NCBI RefSeq assembly: GCF_017353515.1
Contig: NZ_JAFMPY010000015.1
Span: forward strand, 1-57,386
Reading direction: 5' to 3'
Length of the DNA stretch: 57,386 nucleotides
Source: Jiella sonneratiae
GTDB taxonomy: Bacteria > Pseudomonadota > Alphaproteobacteria > Rhizobiales > Rhizobiaceae
In this document: in pieces, positions 10,020-17,681 of the stretch
Numbering within the stretch: position 1 is the stretch's first letter
Layout: each line of letters begins with the position of its first letter
The notes under the pieces: model-generated
Database searches by the model: none
What the model saw: the letters and a program-made list of their open reading frames with translations, nothing else
Told to the model about the DNA's origin: nothing
Program-made: the position numbers and the translations under genes

Positions 10020-10991
10020 ATGCGAATCCTGGCGCTCCTCAATCGTGATGGCGGCACGCTCAAGACGACGAATCTCGATTGGCTGTCCGAACTCATCCGG
10101 GACGAGTTCGCCGTGCACGGGCACGAGGTCACGGTGGAGATCTGTGGGGGCAAGGAGATCGTGCAGGCGATCGAGAAGGCGGCAGGCCGCAACGATCTCG
10201 ACGTCCTGCTCGTCGGCGGTGGCGACGGCACGGTTTCCGCCGCCGCTGCGGCATTGTTCAAGGGCGAGACGGCGCTCGCGATCCTGCCGGCGGGAACGAT
10301 GAACCTCTTCGCACGCACGCTGCAGATCCCGCTGGGGCTGGAGGAGGCGGTGAAGGCGATGGCCGGCGGGACGATCACCGACGTCGACGTCGCGACGGTC
10401 AACGGCAAGCCCTTCATCCACCAGTTCGCCGCCGGCCTTCATGCGCGGATGGTCAGGTTTCGCGAGCGCATCGCCTATGGCTCGCGGCTCGGCAAGATGT
10501 GGGCGACGACCCGGGCGATCGCGCTGGCGTTCCGCAAGCTTCCGAAGGTTGAGCTTCTGATCAAGGTGGACGGACGGACCGAGCGCCTGCTGTGCTCGGC
10601 CATCGCCGTGTCGAACAATGTCTACGGCCTCGGCCATCTGCCCTTCGCCGACAATCCGAAAGGCGGGGAGCTCGGCATCTACATCTGCACGGAGCGCGAT
10701 CTCAGCCGTGTCGCCAAGCTGACGCTGGACATCTTCACCGGCAACTGGCGGCGCAATCCCTCGCTGGTCGTCAAGACGGCGAAGCGGGTCGAGCTTGCCC
10801 ATCGCGGCAAGCCGCGCTCGAATCGCGCCGTGCGCGATGGCGAACTCGAACTCCTCGACGATCTGTCCGAAGTCGAACTGCATCCGCTGGCGCTGCGCGT
10901 CCTGGTGCCCGCCGAGGCGACCTATCTCGACCAGGCGGTCGCAGATGCGGCGCAGGAAGAGGAGCAGGCGCCCGCCGCACCCGTGCAATAG
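10020..10991 (+). CDS. Diacylglycerol kinase catalytic-domain lipid kinase
   Basis: A 323-residue protein of the DAGK_cat/YegS-BmrU superfamily. The nucleotide-binding GGGDGTVSAAA sits at about residues 67-77, followed by the family's LPAGTMNLFAR block near 90. There is no signal peptide or TM helix, so it acts at the inner face of the membrane. Members phosphorylate diacylglycerol, sphingoid bases or related lipids; the substrate cannot be read from sequence. In Hyphomicrobiales such genes often sit near stress genes, as here. The ATG gives the family-typical MRILALLN start. It is convergent with the next gene; a GC-rich hairpin follows 25 bases after the stop. Confidence 0.82.
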   Translation: MRILALLNRDGGTLKTTNLDWLSELIRDEFAVHGHEVTVEICGGKEIVQAIEKAAGRNDLDVLLVGGGDGTVSAAAAALFKGETALAILPAGTMNLFARTLQIPLGLEEAVKAMAGGTITDVDVATVNGKPFIHQFAAGLHARMVRFRERIAYGSRLGKMWATTRAIALAFRKLPKVELLIKVDGRTERLLCSAIAVSNNVYGLGHLPFADNPKGGELGIYICTERDLSRVAKLTLDIFTGNWRRNPSLVVKTAKRVELAHRGKPRSNRAVRDGELELLDDLSEVELHPLALRVLVPAEATYLDQAVADAAQEEEQAPAAPVQ

Positions 10992-11016
10992 CTTAAGGAG
11001 CCGAGGACGCTCGAAG

Positions 11017-11040
11017 GGGCGGCGTATCCGGACGCCGCCC
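11017..11040. terminator. Hairpin between convergent genes
   Basis: A 9-bp perfect stem (11017-11025 with 11032-11040) in the gap between the stops at 10991 and 11088. No T run follows on either strand, so intrinsic termination is uncertain. Confidence 0.45.
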
Positions 11041-11087
11041 GGCGACCGGCGGCGGGCGAAAGCGGTCCACCCGATAAAGTCGCGCGC

Positions 11088-11366
11088 TCAGTGGTGGCGC
11101 AACGCCTCGATCAGCTGATCCTTGGTCATGTCGGACCGGCCGTCGATGCCGATTTCCTGCGCGCGCTCGTAGATCTCGTCCTTCGTCCACTCTTCGTAGG
11201 GCGCGGCCTTTCCGCCCTTTTTCGACGGTTGCATGTCGGGATTGGCCTTGGCATTCGAGATCCGCGCGGACTTTTCCTTCGAGTAGCCCTCGTCGCGGAG
11301 AGCCTCGTAGAGCTTGGGATCTTTCAGCTGCGGGGTCGAACCGCTTTCAGCTGGATTCTTCGCCAT
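11088..11366 (-). CDS. Small hypothetical protein with SAP/Rho-N-like C-terminus
   Basis: A 92-residue, highly charged soluble protein. The N-terminal half has DPKLYEALRDEGYSKEKSA, and the end has YEERAQEIGI-like helices with DMTKDQLIEALR. That last part is a helix-extension-helix resembling SAP or Rho-N modules, which bind nucleic acid. Similar small proteins in Hyphomicrobiales are annotated only as hypothetical or Rho-termination-factor-like. I place the start at the ATG at 11366, eight bases after GGAG; the ATG two codons earlier is too close to it. A function in DNA or RNA binding is inference. Confidence 0.7.
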   Translation of the reverse strand: MAKNPAESGSTPQLKDPKLYEALRDEGYSKEKSARISNAKANPDMQPSKKGGKAAPYEEWTKDEIYERAQEIGIDGRSDMTKDQLIEALRHH

Positions 11367-11606
11367 CGTCATGTCTCCGGTATCGAGCGGCTGCGAGGCT
11401 CGCGGTTTCGAGGGTCGGCGCCCAAGCCGGAAAACGGCCCGCTGCGCCAACCCAAGGAGGTGTCGGCGCACGGACCGAATGGCCGGGGAACGTCTATCCG
11501 AAGGCGCACGGAAGCGCCCTGACGCCCGGTGTCCGGCTGGTTCTGCGCACCCGCCCTGCGCCGGCAGGGCACCTCGTATCGGCGCCGGGCCGGGGCATAT
11601 GCCCGC

Positions 11607-11873
11607 TTACTGCGAACCCGTGCCGGTTCCCGTCGTGCCGCCGTTGTCCGGCGCCACAACGACATCCTTGCCGTTGTTGGCATCCGTCTTTGCCGGCGCG
11701 GTGTCGGTCGCGGTCTTGCTCCCGTCGTCGAGCGAGGCGTCCGGCTCGCTGGCGCCGTAGAACTGCACCCCGACGAAGACGATGGCGCAAAGCGCCAGGG
11801 CCGCGATGAGGATCATGAGAATGGGCGTGCCGCGCCGGCCCTGCCTGGCGCGCTCTTCGTCGAGTCTGGTCAT
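11607..11873 (-). CDS. Small single-pass membrane protein, unknown function
   Basis: An 88-residue protein with an Arg-rich N-terminus (MTRLDEERARQGRRG), one TM helix (residues 18-38, ILMILIAALALCAIVFVGVQ) and an acidic Asp/Thr/Gly-rich tail ending GTTGTGTGSQ, probably in the periplasm. No known domain was recognised. Similar short proteins accompany stress loci in Rhizobiales. AAGGA lies 10 bases before the ATG. A perfect EcfG-type site (GGAAC-N16-CGTT) lies about 170 bases upstream on the same strand with no other gene in between, so it may be a member of the general stress regulon. Confidence 0.72.
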   Translation of the reverse strand: MTRLDEERARQGRRGTPILMILIAALALCAIVFVGVQFYGASEPDASLDDGSKTATDTAPAKTDANNGKDVVVAPDNGGTTGTGTGSQ

Positions 11874-12040
11874 GTGGCTTGTTCCTTCGCTCGGCGTGCG
11901 GGCACTGCCGTTTCGGCAAAGACCGCGCGCCGCGTGGGTGATGGGACCGTGGCTTTGGAGGAGAACGCCGCCTTCCCGGAATGACCGGAAGTGCGGGCCT
12001 TTACTGCCGAAGCGGTTCCCTGCCTCAGGCTTCGAGCGTC

Positions 12041-12065
12041 AACGCGCCATGGTTACGGCCGTTCC
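12041..12065 (-). promoter_or_regulatory. EcfG-type promoter, perfect match
   Basis: Minus-strand GGAAC (12065-12061), 16 bases, CGTT (12044-12041). This is the full EcfG consensus. It points at the small membrane protein gene at 11607-11873, leaving a leader of roughly 160 bases. Confidence 0.72.
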
Positions 12066-12133
12066 GCCGTCGAAGCATGGGCGGGAAGCATTCCCATCTC
12101 GAAGGAGAGTGGCGACTGACCGGCCGCAGCCGG

Positions 12134-12589
12134 TCAGTAGGCGTCGGACTCGCCGCGCGTGAAATAGGAATTGACCGCGCGCCACACCGCCCAGCCGACT
12201 GCGCCGGCAACGGGGACGAGCAGCAGCTTCTTGTTGCGCCGCGCCGACTGGAAGAGCAGCGGCGCGTTGGACAACGCCGCGACGCCCGCAATCGACGCGA
12301 TGTCGCGCTGCAGGCGATCGTCCGCGCGCTTGCGGGGCGGGCGTCTGACGATCACGATGGCGACATAGGTCAGGAGGATCAGCACGAAGAACACGCCGGC
12401 AAAGCCGAGTGCGGCAGCGAGCGGCCCGTAGAGCGATGCGATCCAGACATAGAGGGCGGTCATCAGATAGGCGACCATCAGGATCGCCAGGACCGCCATC
12501 ACCAGATACAGCACGACGAGGCGGCGGAGACGGGCGACATAGACGCCCGCCTCGCCGGTGACCAGTTTGGCGACCAGTTGCCAGATCAT
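12134..12589 (-). CDS. Phage-holin-family membrane protein (Holin-X/YqjE-like)
   Basis: A 151-residue protein with two strong adjacent TM helices (residues about 24-48 and 56-84), a basic RRPPRKRADDR segment, a cytosolic helix and a weak hydrophobic stretch near 122-135. This is the layout of the Phage_holin_3_6/YqjE family. It is not a prophage gene: it follows a DUF883 gene by six bases, the same pairing as yqjD-yqjE in enteric bacteria. Members are envelope stress proteins of unknown action. Transcription is probably driven by the EcfG-type promoter upstream of the DUF883 gene. Confidence 0.75.
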   Translation of the reverse strand: MIWQLVAKLVTGEAGVYVARLRRLVVLYLVMAVLAILMVAYLMTALYVWIASLYGPLAAALGFAGVFFVLILLTYVAIVIVRRPPRKRADDRLQRDIASIAGVAALSNAPLLFQSARRNKKLLLVPVAGAVGWAVWRAVNSYFTRGESDAY

Positions 12590-12595
12590 CGAGCC

Positions 12596-12961
12596 CTACC
12601 GGAAGAGGCGGGCATAGAGATAGCCGATGCCGGCGGCGATCAGGACGCTCTTGATCGGCTCGGCCCGGATGCGCTCGCTCATCTCCTCCTCGAGGTCGCT
12701 GGCGGCGTCCTGGGCCTGGCGGATGTAGGCCTCGCCGCGCTGGCGAACGTCCTCGCGCAGGGCCCATGCCTGCTTGCGGACGTCCTCCGCGCCATGCGAC
12801 GCGAGGTTTTTTACCGCGTCGTTGAGGGCGGTGACGTCCTCCCGCAGCCGGCCCAGCTGTTCCTCGAGATTGGCCCGGTCGGCCTGGGTCTTCGGATCCT
12901 GCCCCGGGGTGCGCGGGCCTTGGCCGGGCATGTTGGGGTTGTTGGCCATGTTGTCGCTCAT
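12596..12961 (-). CDS. DUF883 (ElaB/YqjD-like) membrane-anchored protein
   Basis: A 121-residue protein. A Pro/Gly/Asn-rich N-terminus is followed by a long amphipathic coiled-coil-like helix (residues about 28-95) and a C-terminal tail anchor (EPIKSVLIAAGIGYLYARLF) with the PxxSVxxAxGxGxLxG-like DUF883 pattern. E. coli YqjD and ElaB use such a tail to sit in the inner membrane and bind ribosomes in stationary phase; that role is inferred here. It is the first gene of a pair with the holin-like gene. A GGAAC-N16-GGTT site lies 93 bases upstream, after the ecfG stop, so the pair has its own promoter. Confidence 0.82.
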   Translation of the reverse strand: MSDNMANNPNMPGQGPRTPGQDPKTQADRANLEEQLGRLREDVTALNDAVKNLASHGAEDVRKQAWALREDVRQRGEAYIRQAQDAASDLEEEMSERIRAEPIKSVLIAAGIGYLYARLFR

Positions 12962-13053
12962 CGATCAGTCCGTTCGTCTGGATTGCATTGTTCACGGCGC
13001 CCCGCCGGGCAAGGCTCGTCCGTCAGGCTTAGTGGTCGGCCGGTCCGGCGGAT

Positions 13054-13078
13054 AACCCGGGGAGGGCCTGCCGGTTCC
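13054..13078 (-). promoter_or_regulatory. EcfG-type promoter of the DUF883-holin pair
   Basis: Minus-strand GGAAC (13078-13074), 16 bases, GGTT (13057-13054). It lies between the ecfG stop and the DUF883 start and keeps the GTT core and spacing of the other sites in this island. Confidence 0.65.
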
Positions 13079-13097
13079 GTCCCCCGCGCATCACCGG

Positions 13098-13649
13098 TCA
13101 GGCCGCCGGAGCGACGCCGATGATCTGCGAGGATATCGAGTCCGGACCGTAGTCGCCGTCCCCCTCGACGCCGAGGATCTCGGCGATGCGCGTGCGCGCC
13201 CGGGAGACGCGGCTCTTGATCGTGCCGACGGCGCATTTGCATATCTCCGCCGCCTCTTCGTAGGAAAAGCCGGAGGCACCGATCAGGATCAAGGCTTCGC
13301 GCTGGTCGTCCGGCAGCAGCTCGAGTGCCTTGCGGAAATCCTGCAGGTCGAGATGTCCCTGCTGCTCGGGATGGCCGGCGAGCTGCATCGCATGGATGCC
13401 GTCGACGTCCTGCACCTCGCGGCCCTTCTTGCGCATCTGCGTGTAGAACTCGTTGCGCAGGATGGTGAAGAGCCAGGCCTTCATATTCGTCCCCGGCTGG
13501 AAGGTGTGCTGCTTGTCCCACGCCTTCACCAGCGTCTCCTGGACGAGATCGTCCGCCCTGTCGAAGGAGCCGGTCAGGGATGTCGCGAACGCCCGCAGAT
13601 TGGGGATGATGGTGATGAGTTCCTTGCGAAAATCGAACTGGGCACTCAT
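13098..13649 (-). CDS. ecfG: General stress sigma factor EcfG
   Basis: A 183-residue ECF sigma factor. The σ2 region (about 15-80) contains DRADDLVQETLVKAW and TNMKAWLFTILRNEFY. The σ4 region (about 110-165) contains LPDDQREALILIGASGFSYEEAA and GTIKSRVSRAR. The sequence matches the ECF15/EcfG type, which directs RNA polymerase to GGAAC-N16/17-CGTT promoters in the alphaproteobacterial general stress response. It is held inactive by NepR. It lies seven bases after nepR in the same operon and opposite phyR, the classic arrangement. Sites of the matching form precede nepR and several neighbouring genes. Confidence 0.95.
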   Translation of the reverse strand: MSAQFDFRKELITIIPNLRAFATSLTGSFDRADDLVQETLVKAWDKQHTFQPGTNMKAWLFTILRNEFYTQMRKKGREVQDVDGIHAMQLAGHPEQQGHLDLQDFRKALELLPDDQREALILIGASGFSYEEAAEICKCAVGTIKSRVSRARTRIAEILGVEGDGDYGPDSISSQIIGVAPAA

Positions 13650-13656
13650 GGACGTC

Positions 13657-13872
13657 TCACTCCCGCGTCTTCGACTTCGAAGACGACTCCGCCTTGTCCA
13701 GCGCGTCGAGCAGGGAAAGGAACCGATCGGGCACCGGCTCGCTCGCCACGTCGTCGTAATAGGCCTTCAGCTGCTTGCCGATGGCGACATTGACGCCGAG
13801 CTCGGAGGGCTGCTGCGCCTTCTGGGCATGTCCGGTGTGCAATTTGTTTTCCTCATCCTCGCGATCGCTCAT
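13657..13872 (-). CDS. nepR: Anti-sigma factor NepR
   Basis: A 71-residue soluble protein. The core IGKQLKAYYDDVASEPVPDR and FLSLLDALDKAE are the two conserved NepR helices that clamp EcfG or the σ-like domain of PhyR. The disordered charged ends are typical. The start is set at MSDRE (13872), six bases after GAGG; an upstream in-frame ATG would add 15 atypical residues. nepR is the first gene of the nepR-ecfG operon, divergent from phyR. It should be autoregulated through the EcfG-type promoter near 14068-14092. Confidence 0.92.
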   Translation of the reverse strand: MSDREDEENKLHTGHAQKAQQPSELGVNVAIGKQLKAYYDDVASEPVPDRFLSLLDALDKAESSSKSKTRE

Positions 13873-14067
13873 CGACCGCCTCGACAAATTCTGGGGCTGC
13901 GCGCGCAGCGGCACCATGACGTGTTGAAACTCATCTCATTCCCGCATTCTTCGACGACTAGGTACGAGAGATAAAACGGGATCCCGTTCTCGCAAGCCGT
14001 CAGCCGGCACGAGACCAATTTTCGAGCGGGTCTTCACAGCGCGCGACAACTGTCCCATTTACCCCAG

Positions 14068-14092
14068 AACTCGCAGGGTGCGGCCTTGTTCC
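14068..14092 (-). promoter_or_regulatory. EcfG-type promoter of nepR-ecfG
   Basis: Minus-strand GGAAC (14092-14088), 16 bases, AGTT (14071-14068), about 195 bases upstream of nepR. It would give EcfG control of its own operon, as described in other Alphaproteobacteria. Confidence 0.75.
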
Positions 14093-14170
14093 TTCTCACC
14101 GGCCTGCCTTTCCAGCCGAGTTTGCAAATCACGATTGACGTCTTGTCCGAGGGACAGGAGGGGAGCCTAA

Positions 14171-14965
14171 ATGTCGATGTCATCCCGCATAGCGCCGCAC
14201 ATTCCTTATCTGCGTCGCTATTCTCGGGCGCTTACGGGTTCGCAGGCGAGTGGTGACGCCTACGTCGCAGCCGTTCTGGAGACGCTGATCGCCGACCCGT
14301 CGCTGTTTCCGGAAGATCAGTCTCCCCGCATCTCGCTCTACAAGCTTTTCTCGTCGCTCTGGCAGTCCCTCGACGTGAACGTCCGCGAGGACGCGCCCAC
14401 CTCCGCCTGGGAGGAGCGCGCCGCCCGCAATCTGAAGGCCATCGCCCCGCTGCCGCGGCAGGCGTTCCTGCTCGTCGCGGTCGAAGGCTTCACAAGCGAG
14501 GAGGCCGGACACATTCTCGGCGTCGACCAGACCCGTTTCTCCGAGATGATCGACCAGGCGGGATCGGACATCGGCCGGCAGGTCACGACGAACATCATGA
14601 TCATCGAGGACGAGCCTCTGATCGCGATGGACATCGAACAGATGGTCGAGAGCCTCGGCCACAGCGTCACCGGCATCGCGCGCACCCACAAGGAAGCGAT
14701 GGCACTGTTCGAGAGCCAGAATCCGGGCATGGTCCTCGCCGACATCCAGCTTGCCGACGGCAGCTCCGGTATCGACGCGGTGAACGACATTCTCGCCAAG
14801 GTCTCGGTTCCGGTGATCTTCATCACCGCTTTTCCCGAGCGGCTCCTGACCGGCGAGCGGCCGGAGCCGACCTTCCTGGTCACCAAGCCCTTCAATCCCG
14901 ATATGGTGAAGGCGTTGATCAGCCAGGCGCTGTTCTTCGAAAACGACAGCCGCGCGGCTGCCTGA
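14171..14965 (+). CDS. phyR: General stress response regulator PhyR
   Basis: A 264-residue two-domain protein. Residues 1-130 form an ECF-σ-like domain (LRRYSRALTGSQ, LPRQAFLLVAVEGFTSEEAG) that lacks DNA-directing function. Residues 137-258 form a receiver domain (IMIIEDEPLIAMDIEQ; acceptor Asp about 191 in LADIQLADG; Thr in FITAFPE; Lys in VTKPF). When phosphorylated, PhyR opens and its σ-like domain takes NepR away from EcfG (partner switching). The gene starts at the ATG after AGGAGGGGAG and is divergent from nepR. Its own promoter was not recognised; no plus-strand GGAAC lies in the gap. Confidence 0.95.
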   Translation: MSMSSRIAPHIPYLRRYSRALTGSQASGDAYVAAVLETLIADPSLFPEDQSPRISLYKLFSSLWQSLDVNVREDAPTSAWEERAARNLKAIAPLPRQAFLLVAVEGFTSEEAGHILGVDQTRFSEMIDQAGSDIGRQVTTNIMIIEDEPLIAMDIEQMVESLGHSVTGIARTHKEAMALFESQNPGMVLADIQLADGSSGIDAVNDILAKVSVPVIFITAFPERLLTGERPEPTFLVTKPFNPDMVKALISQALFFENDSRAAA

Positions 14966-15329
14966 CATTGCAGGATGACCGGTCGGCGCGGCTGTGGCGA
15001 AGGCCGCCGCGCGGAAAGGTCGCGGCTCTGCGGGATCGGCGGGGAGAGGCCGGACGGCACGCCCTTCGGCCGGTCCCGTCGCAGCCTTCTCGCCGCTCCG
15101 TCGAGGGTTTTCGGCGCGCGACCGTCCCGCTTGTCCGCGGCCGTCAACCTTTCCACAGACTTATCGTTTGAGCTTGGTCGCGGCTACGGAACCTTTGAGA
15201 GGCGAGGTCATTGTTTCTGACGTCAGGGCACGGCGTCGGGCCGAAGACGTTGATGGACATACGGGTTTTGCTCTGACCCCGCGGGCCGGCCGGACCGTGG
15301 CGGAAACTGGATAGTGGTGGCGTCGGCTG
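14966..15329. other. Intergenic stretch before the HWE kinase
   Basis: About 360 bases with no gene recognised. A GGAAC at 15188-15192 followed after 16 bases by CATT (15209-15212) is a partial match to the EcfG promoter and the only candidate signal for the kinase gene. Confidence 0.45.
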
Positions 15330-16307
15330 ATGTTGGGACAGAAGATCTTGCGAGCGATCGAAAATACGGAGATGTCCGTATTCGCGCAAGATTTGGACCT
15401 TCGCTACGCCTGGGTCTGCAATCCCGGCAGTTCCTGGCTCGCGGATGCCAACACCGGCTCGAGCGACAGCGACATCCTGAGCGAGGCGGCGGCAAACCGC
15501 TCGACGGCGATGAAGCGCGAAGTACTCGCAAGGGGTCACGCGATGCGCTACGAGATGTCGCTCGTCCAGGGCAACCAGACGCGCTGGTACGACATCTGCG
15601 TCGACGTCGATCGTGACGACAGCGGCACGCCATGCGGCATCATCGGCACGTCCTCCGACATCACGGATCAGAAGCGTCGCGAGGAAACCCTCAAGACGCT
15701 GCTGCGCGAGCTGTCGCACCGCTCGAAGAACCTTCTCGCGATCATCCAGAGCCTCGCCAGTCAGACGGCGCGCCACTCCCTGACCGTGCCGGAATTCCTC
15801 GTGCGGTTCCGCGGCCGCATCCAGTCGCTGTCCTATTCCCAGGACATCGTCACCGATGCCGACTGGCGCGGTGCCGACCTCGAAAGCCTGGTGACCACGC
15901 AGGTCGAGCGATATGCTCCAGATGGCATGGACCAGATCGACTTCAGGCCGGTCGACGCGTACCTGTCGCCAACGGCGTCGCTGCATGTCGGGCTCGCCCT
16001 GCACGAACTTGCCGTGAACGCGGCGTCCTACGGCTCGCTGTCGGTGCCGGGTGGCACGGTCGCCATCCAGGCGCGTGTCGAAAGGCAGGACGGCGAGGCG
16101 GTGCTGGTCATCATCTGGCAGGAGAGGGGCGGGCCGAGGGTCCGGCCGGAGCGCGACGCCCGCTTCGGGACGTCGACGCTGGAGCGGATCGTGCCCAACG
16201 CCGTGGGCGGCGAAGCGCGCCTGGAATATCTCCCGGAAGGCATCCGCTACACGCTGACGATTCCGGAAGCGCAGTTCGAGCTGACGCAGCCGCAATCCCG
16301 GCCCTAA
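15330..16307 (+). CDS. PAS-HWE sensor histidine kinase
   Basis: A 325-residue soluble kinase. A PAS domain (about 12-115, ending GTSSDITDQKRREE) is followed by the HWE/HisKA_2 dimerisation helix with the acceptor His at about 130 (RELSHRSKNLLAIIQSLA). The ATPase domain has the N box ALHELAVNAASYGSLS (Asn about 230) and a degenerate end (GTSTLERIVPNAVGG). The tryptophan that gives HWE kinases their name appears in IIWQERGG. There are no TM helices, so the signal is cytosolic. Kinases of this class next to phyR phosphorylate PhyR in other Alphaproteobacteria (PhyK, PhyT and relatives); that link is inferred from position and family. Confidence 0.88.
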   Translation: MLGQKILRAIENTEMSVFAQDLDLRYAWVCNPGSSWLADANTGSSDSDILSEAAANRSTAMKREVLARGHAMRYEMSLVQGNQTRWYDICVDVDRDDSGTPCGIIGTSSDITDQKRREETLKTLLRELSHRSKNLLAIIQSLASQTARHSLTVPEFLVRFRGRIQSLSYSQDIVTDADWRGADLESLVTTQVERYAPDGMDQIDFRPVDAYLSPTASLHVGLALHELAVNAASYGSLSVPGGTVAIQARVERQDGEAVLVIIWQERGGPRVRPERDARFGTSTLERIVPNAVGGEARLEYLPEGIRYTLTIPEAQFELTQPQSRP

Positions 16308-16579
16308 CGGGCCCTGAGTGCAGCGGCCCTTCCGGCGCTCGCGCCGATGGGTCGCCGTCGCCCGCGTGAGACGGCGGACCGGCTCCGGCCGTCCGACATC
16401 TCGTCTGACCCTTCCACTTTACCGGCACTGGAGAGGACAGCGCGACCGCACCGTTCGCGCGTAGAAGCACCACCGCCCAAGTCGAGAACCTTCTCACGCG
16501 AACGTGAGACGATTTCTCGGTCGACTGCGGAACCAAGGGTGCGGCCCGGCTATTGTCCTTCCCGAAGGAGAGGTGGTCA

Positions 16580-16870
16580 ATGGAACACGTCGCTGCTTTT
16601 ATGTTGCTGGTGGGATGCTCGGGGGATATTTCCGTCTGCAAGGAGATTCCGGTCCCGGTCCCGGCCTATGAGACGGTCGCGGAATGCCGGCAGGAGCTGC
16701 CGGTCCAGATCCGGTTGAGCGGAACCGCCGACAAGCGGGTCTTCGGCGCCTGCAAAGAGGTTTCGGAGAAGGTATTCCAGCAGTCGGCGACGCTCGACTG
16801 GTCGATCTCGCGCGACGGTCAGCTGTCGATTGCCTTCGACGGCAAGCCGAGCCTCGTCGCGTCACGCTGA
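16580..16870 (+). CDS. Small conserved-type hypothetical protein with four cysteines
   Basis: A 96-residue protein starting MEHVAAFMLLVGCSGD, a short hydrophobic N-terminus that may be a weak export signal. Cysteines near residues 13, 20, 36 and 58 could form two disulfides if exported. The rest (LDWSISRDGQLSIAFDGKPS) looks like β strands. No family was recognised. AAGGAG lies 9 bases before the ATG chosen here. A GGAAC at 16529-16533 is followed by CTATT at the wrong register for a clear EcfG site, so stress control is only possible. A large hairpin follows about 60 bases after the stop. Confidence 0.6.
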   Translation: MEHVAAFMLLVGCSGDISVCKEIPVPVPAYETVAECRQELPVQIRLSGTADKRVFGACKEVSEKVFQQSATLDWSISRDGQLSIAFDGKPSLVASR

Positions 16871-17275
16871 CGCCGACGCGCACGCCACCGCCGGTCTACG
16901 ACCCGGCGGATCCATGACCCGGCAAAGTTTTCCGTGCCGGCGCTTTCGACGCTCGTAGGATCGTCGCAAGCGCCGGCACTTTGCGTTTTCCTGCCCAGTG
17001 GCGGCCCCCGATACGTCATGGACGCGAGGGCTGCGTCAAACGGTCCCGCTTGCCGCTCGAGAGAAGGGGCGGGTCGGCGCGATCGCGAGCGTTCTTCGTC
17101 ACCGGAACGCGGTAAAGGTCAGGTTTCGGCGCCGCGCCGTCGCGTCTCGCGCCGGCCGAGGCGAAGATTCCGTTGATAAAATGCGCCTGTGTACCGCCGC
17201 GGCTGATGACGCGGGCGCCCGTTCTCCTATAATTTCCCTCATCGGGGACGCCCTAGTGAAAGTGAGAAAGTCATC
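16871..17275. other. Intergenic stretch with long hairpin
   Basis: About 400 bases without a gene. It holds the long stem-loop at 16934-16979 and, near its right end, TATAAT at 17228-17233, about 45 bases before the Gly-zipper gene, with no good -35. A GGAAC at 17104-17108 has no GTT at the proper distance. Confidence 0.5.
16934..16990 (+). terminator. Long stem-loop, probable terminator
   Basis: A perfect 12-bp stem (16934-16945 with 16968-16979) continues inward after one base as CGACG/CGTCG (16947-16951 with 16962-16966). TTTGCGTTTTCC follows. The outer bases GCAAA/TTTGC can also pair across an internal bulge. Confidence 0.6.
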
Positions 17276-17560
17276 ATGATTCGGAAGATCAGCTTCGCAG
17301 CGATTGCCGCGGCCACCATCCTGGCCGCCGGCTGCACCACGGAAGACCGGTACACGGCGGGTGGGGCCGTCGCCGGCGGCGCGGTCGGTGCCCTCGCGGG
17401 CCAGGCCATCGGCCACAACACCGGTTCGACCCTCGCCGGTGCGGCGATCGGCGCCGGCGTCGGTGCGGTCGCCGGCAACGTGATTGGCCGTTCCAAGGAG
17501 AACCCGGGCTACTGCCGCTATTCCGACGGCAACATCTATCGCTGCCCGGAAGGCTATTGA
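17276..17560 (+). CDS. Glycine-zipper lipoprotein
   Basis: A 94-residue lipoprotein. The signal peptide ends in the lipobox LAAGC (Cys about 18). A glycine zipper follows (AGGAVAGGAVGALAGQAIGH, then GAAIGAGVGAVAGNVIG, about residues 28-72), as in the YMGG/SlyB-like 2TM families. The tail is Cys-rich (YCRYSDG, YRCPEGY). Glycine-zipper lipoproteins sit in the outer membrane and are often induced by envelope stress. The tail motif recurs in the next gene. A terminator lies 76 bases after the stop. Confidence 0.8.
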   Translation: MIRKISFAAIAAATILAAGCTTEDRYTAGGAVAGGAVGALAGQAIGHNTGSTLAGAAIGAGVGAVAGNVIGRSKENPGYCRYSDGNIYRCPEGY

Positions 17561-17635
17561 TCTCGAAGCGGCGCTCGCGCGGGACTCGCCTGCAGGGAGC
17601 GTGATCCGGCTTCAGCCTTCGGATCGTGACAGGAC

Positions 17636-17659
17636 GCCCCGCCTTTTCGGCGGGGCTTT
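17636..17659 (+). terminator. Stem-loop terminator after Gly-zipper gene
   Basis: A perfect 8-bp GC-rich stem (17636-17643 with 17649-17656), loop TTTTC, then TTTC. It separates the two small lipoprotein genes. Confidence 0.75.
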
Positions 17660-17681
17660 CATATCTTGAGGAGAGGCGGCG

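Noticed and set aside
12134-12589. A holin-family protein as a prophage sign.
   Set aside because: It is paired with a DUF883 gene as in yqjD-yqjE and no other phage gene is near.
16529-16554. GGAAC at 16529-16533 as an EcfG promoter for the four-cysteine protein.
   Set aside because: CTATT follows at the -10 place; the GTT core is absent, so it was not listed as a site.
17104-17128. GGAAC at 17104-17108 as an EcfG promoter for the Gly-zipper gene.
   Set aside because: After 16 bases comes TTCG, not GTT, and it is about 170 bases from the start.
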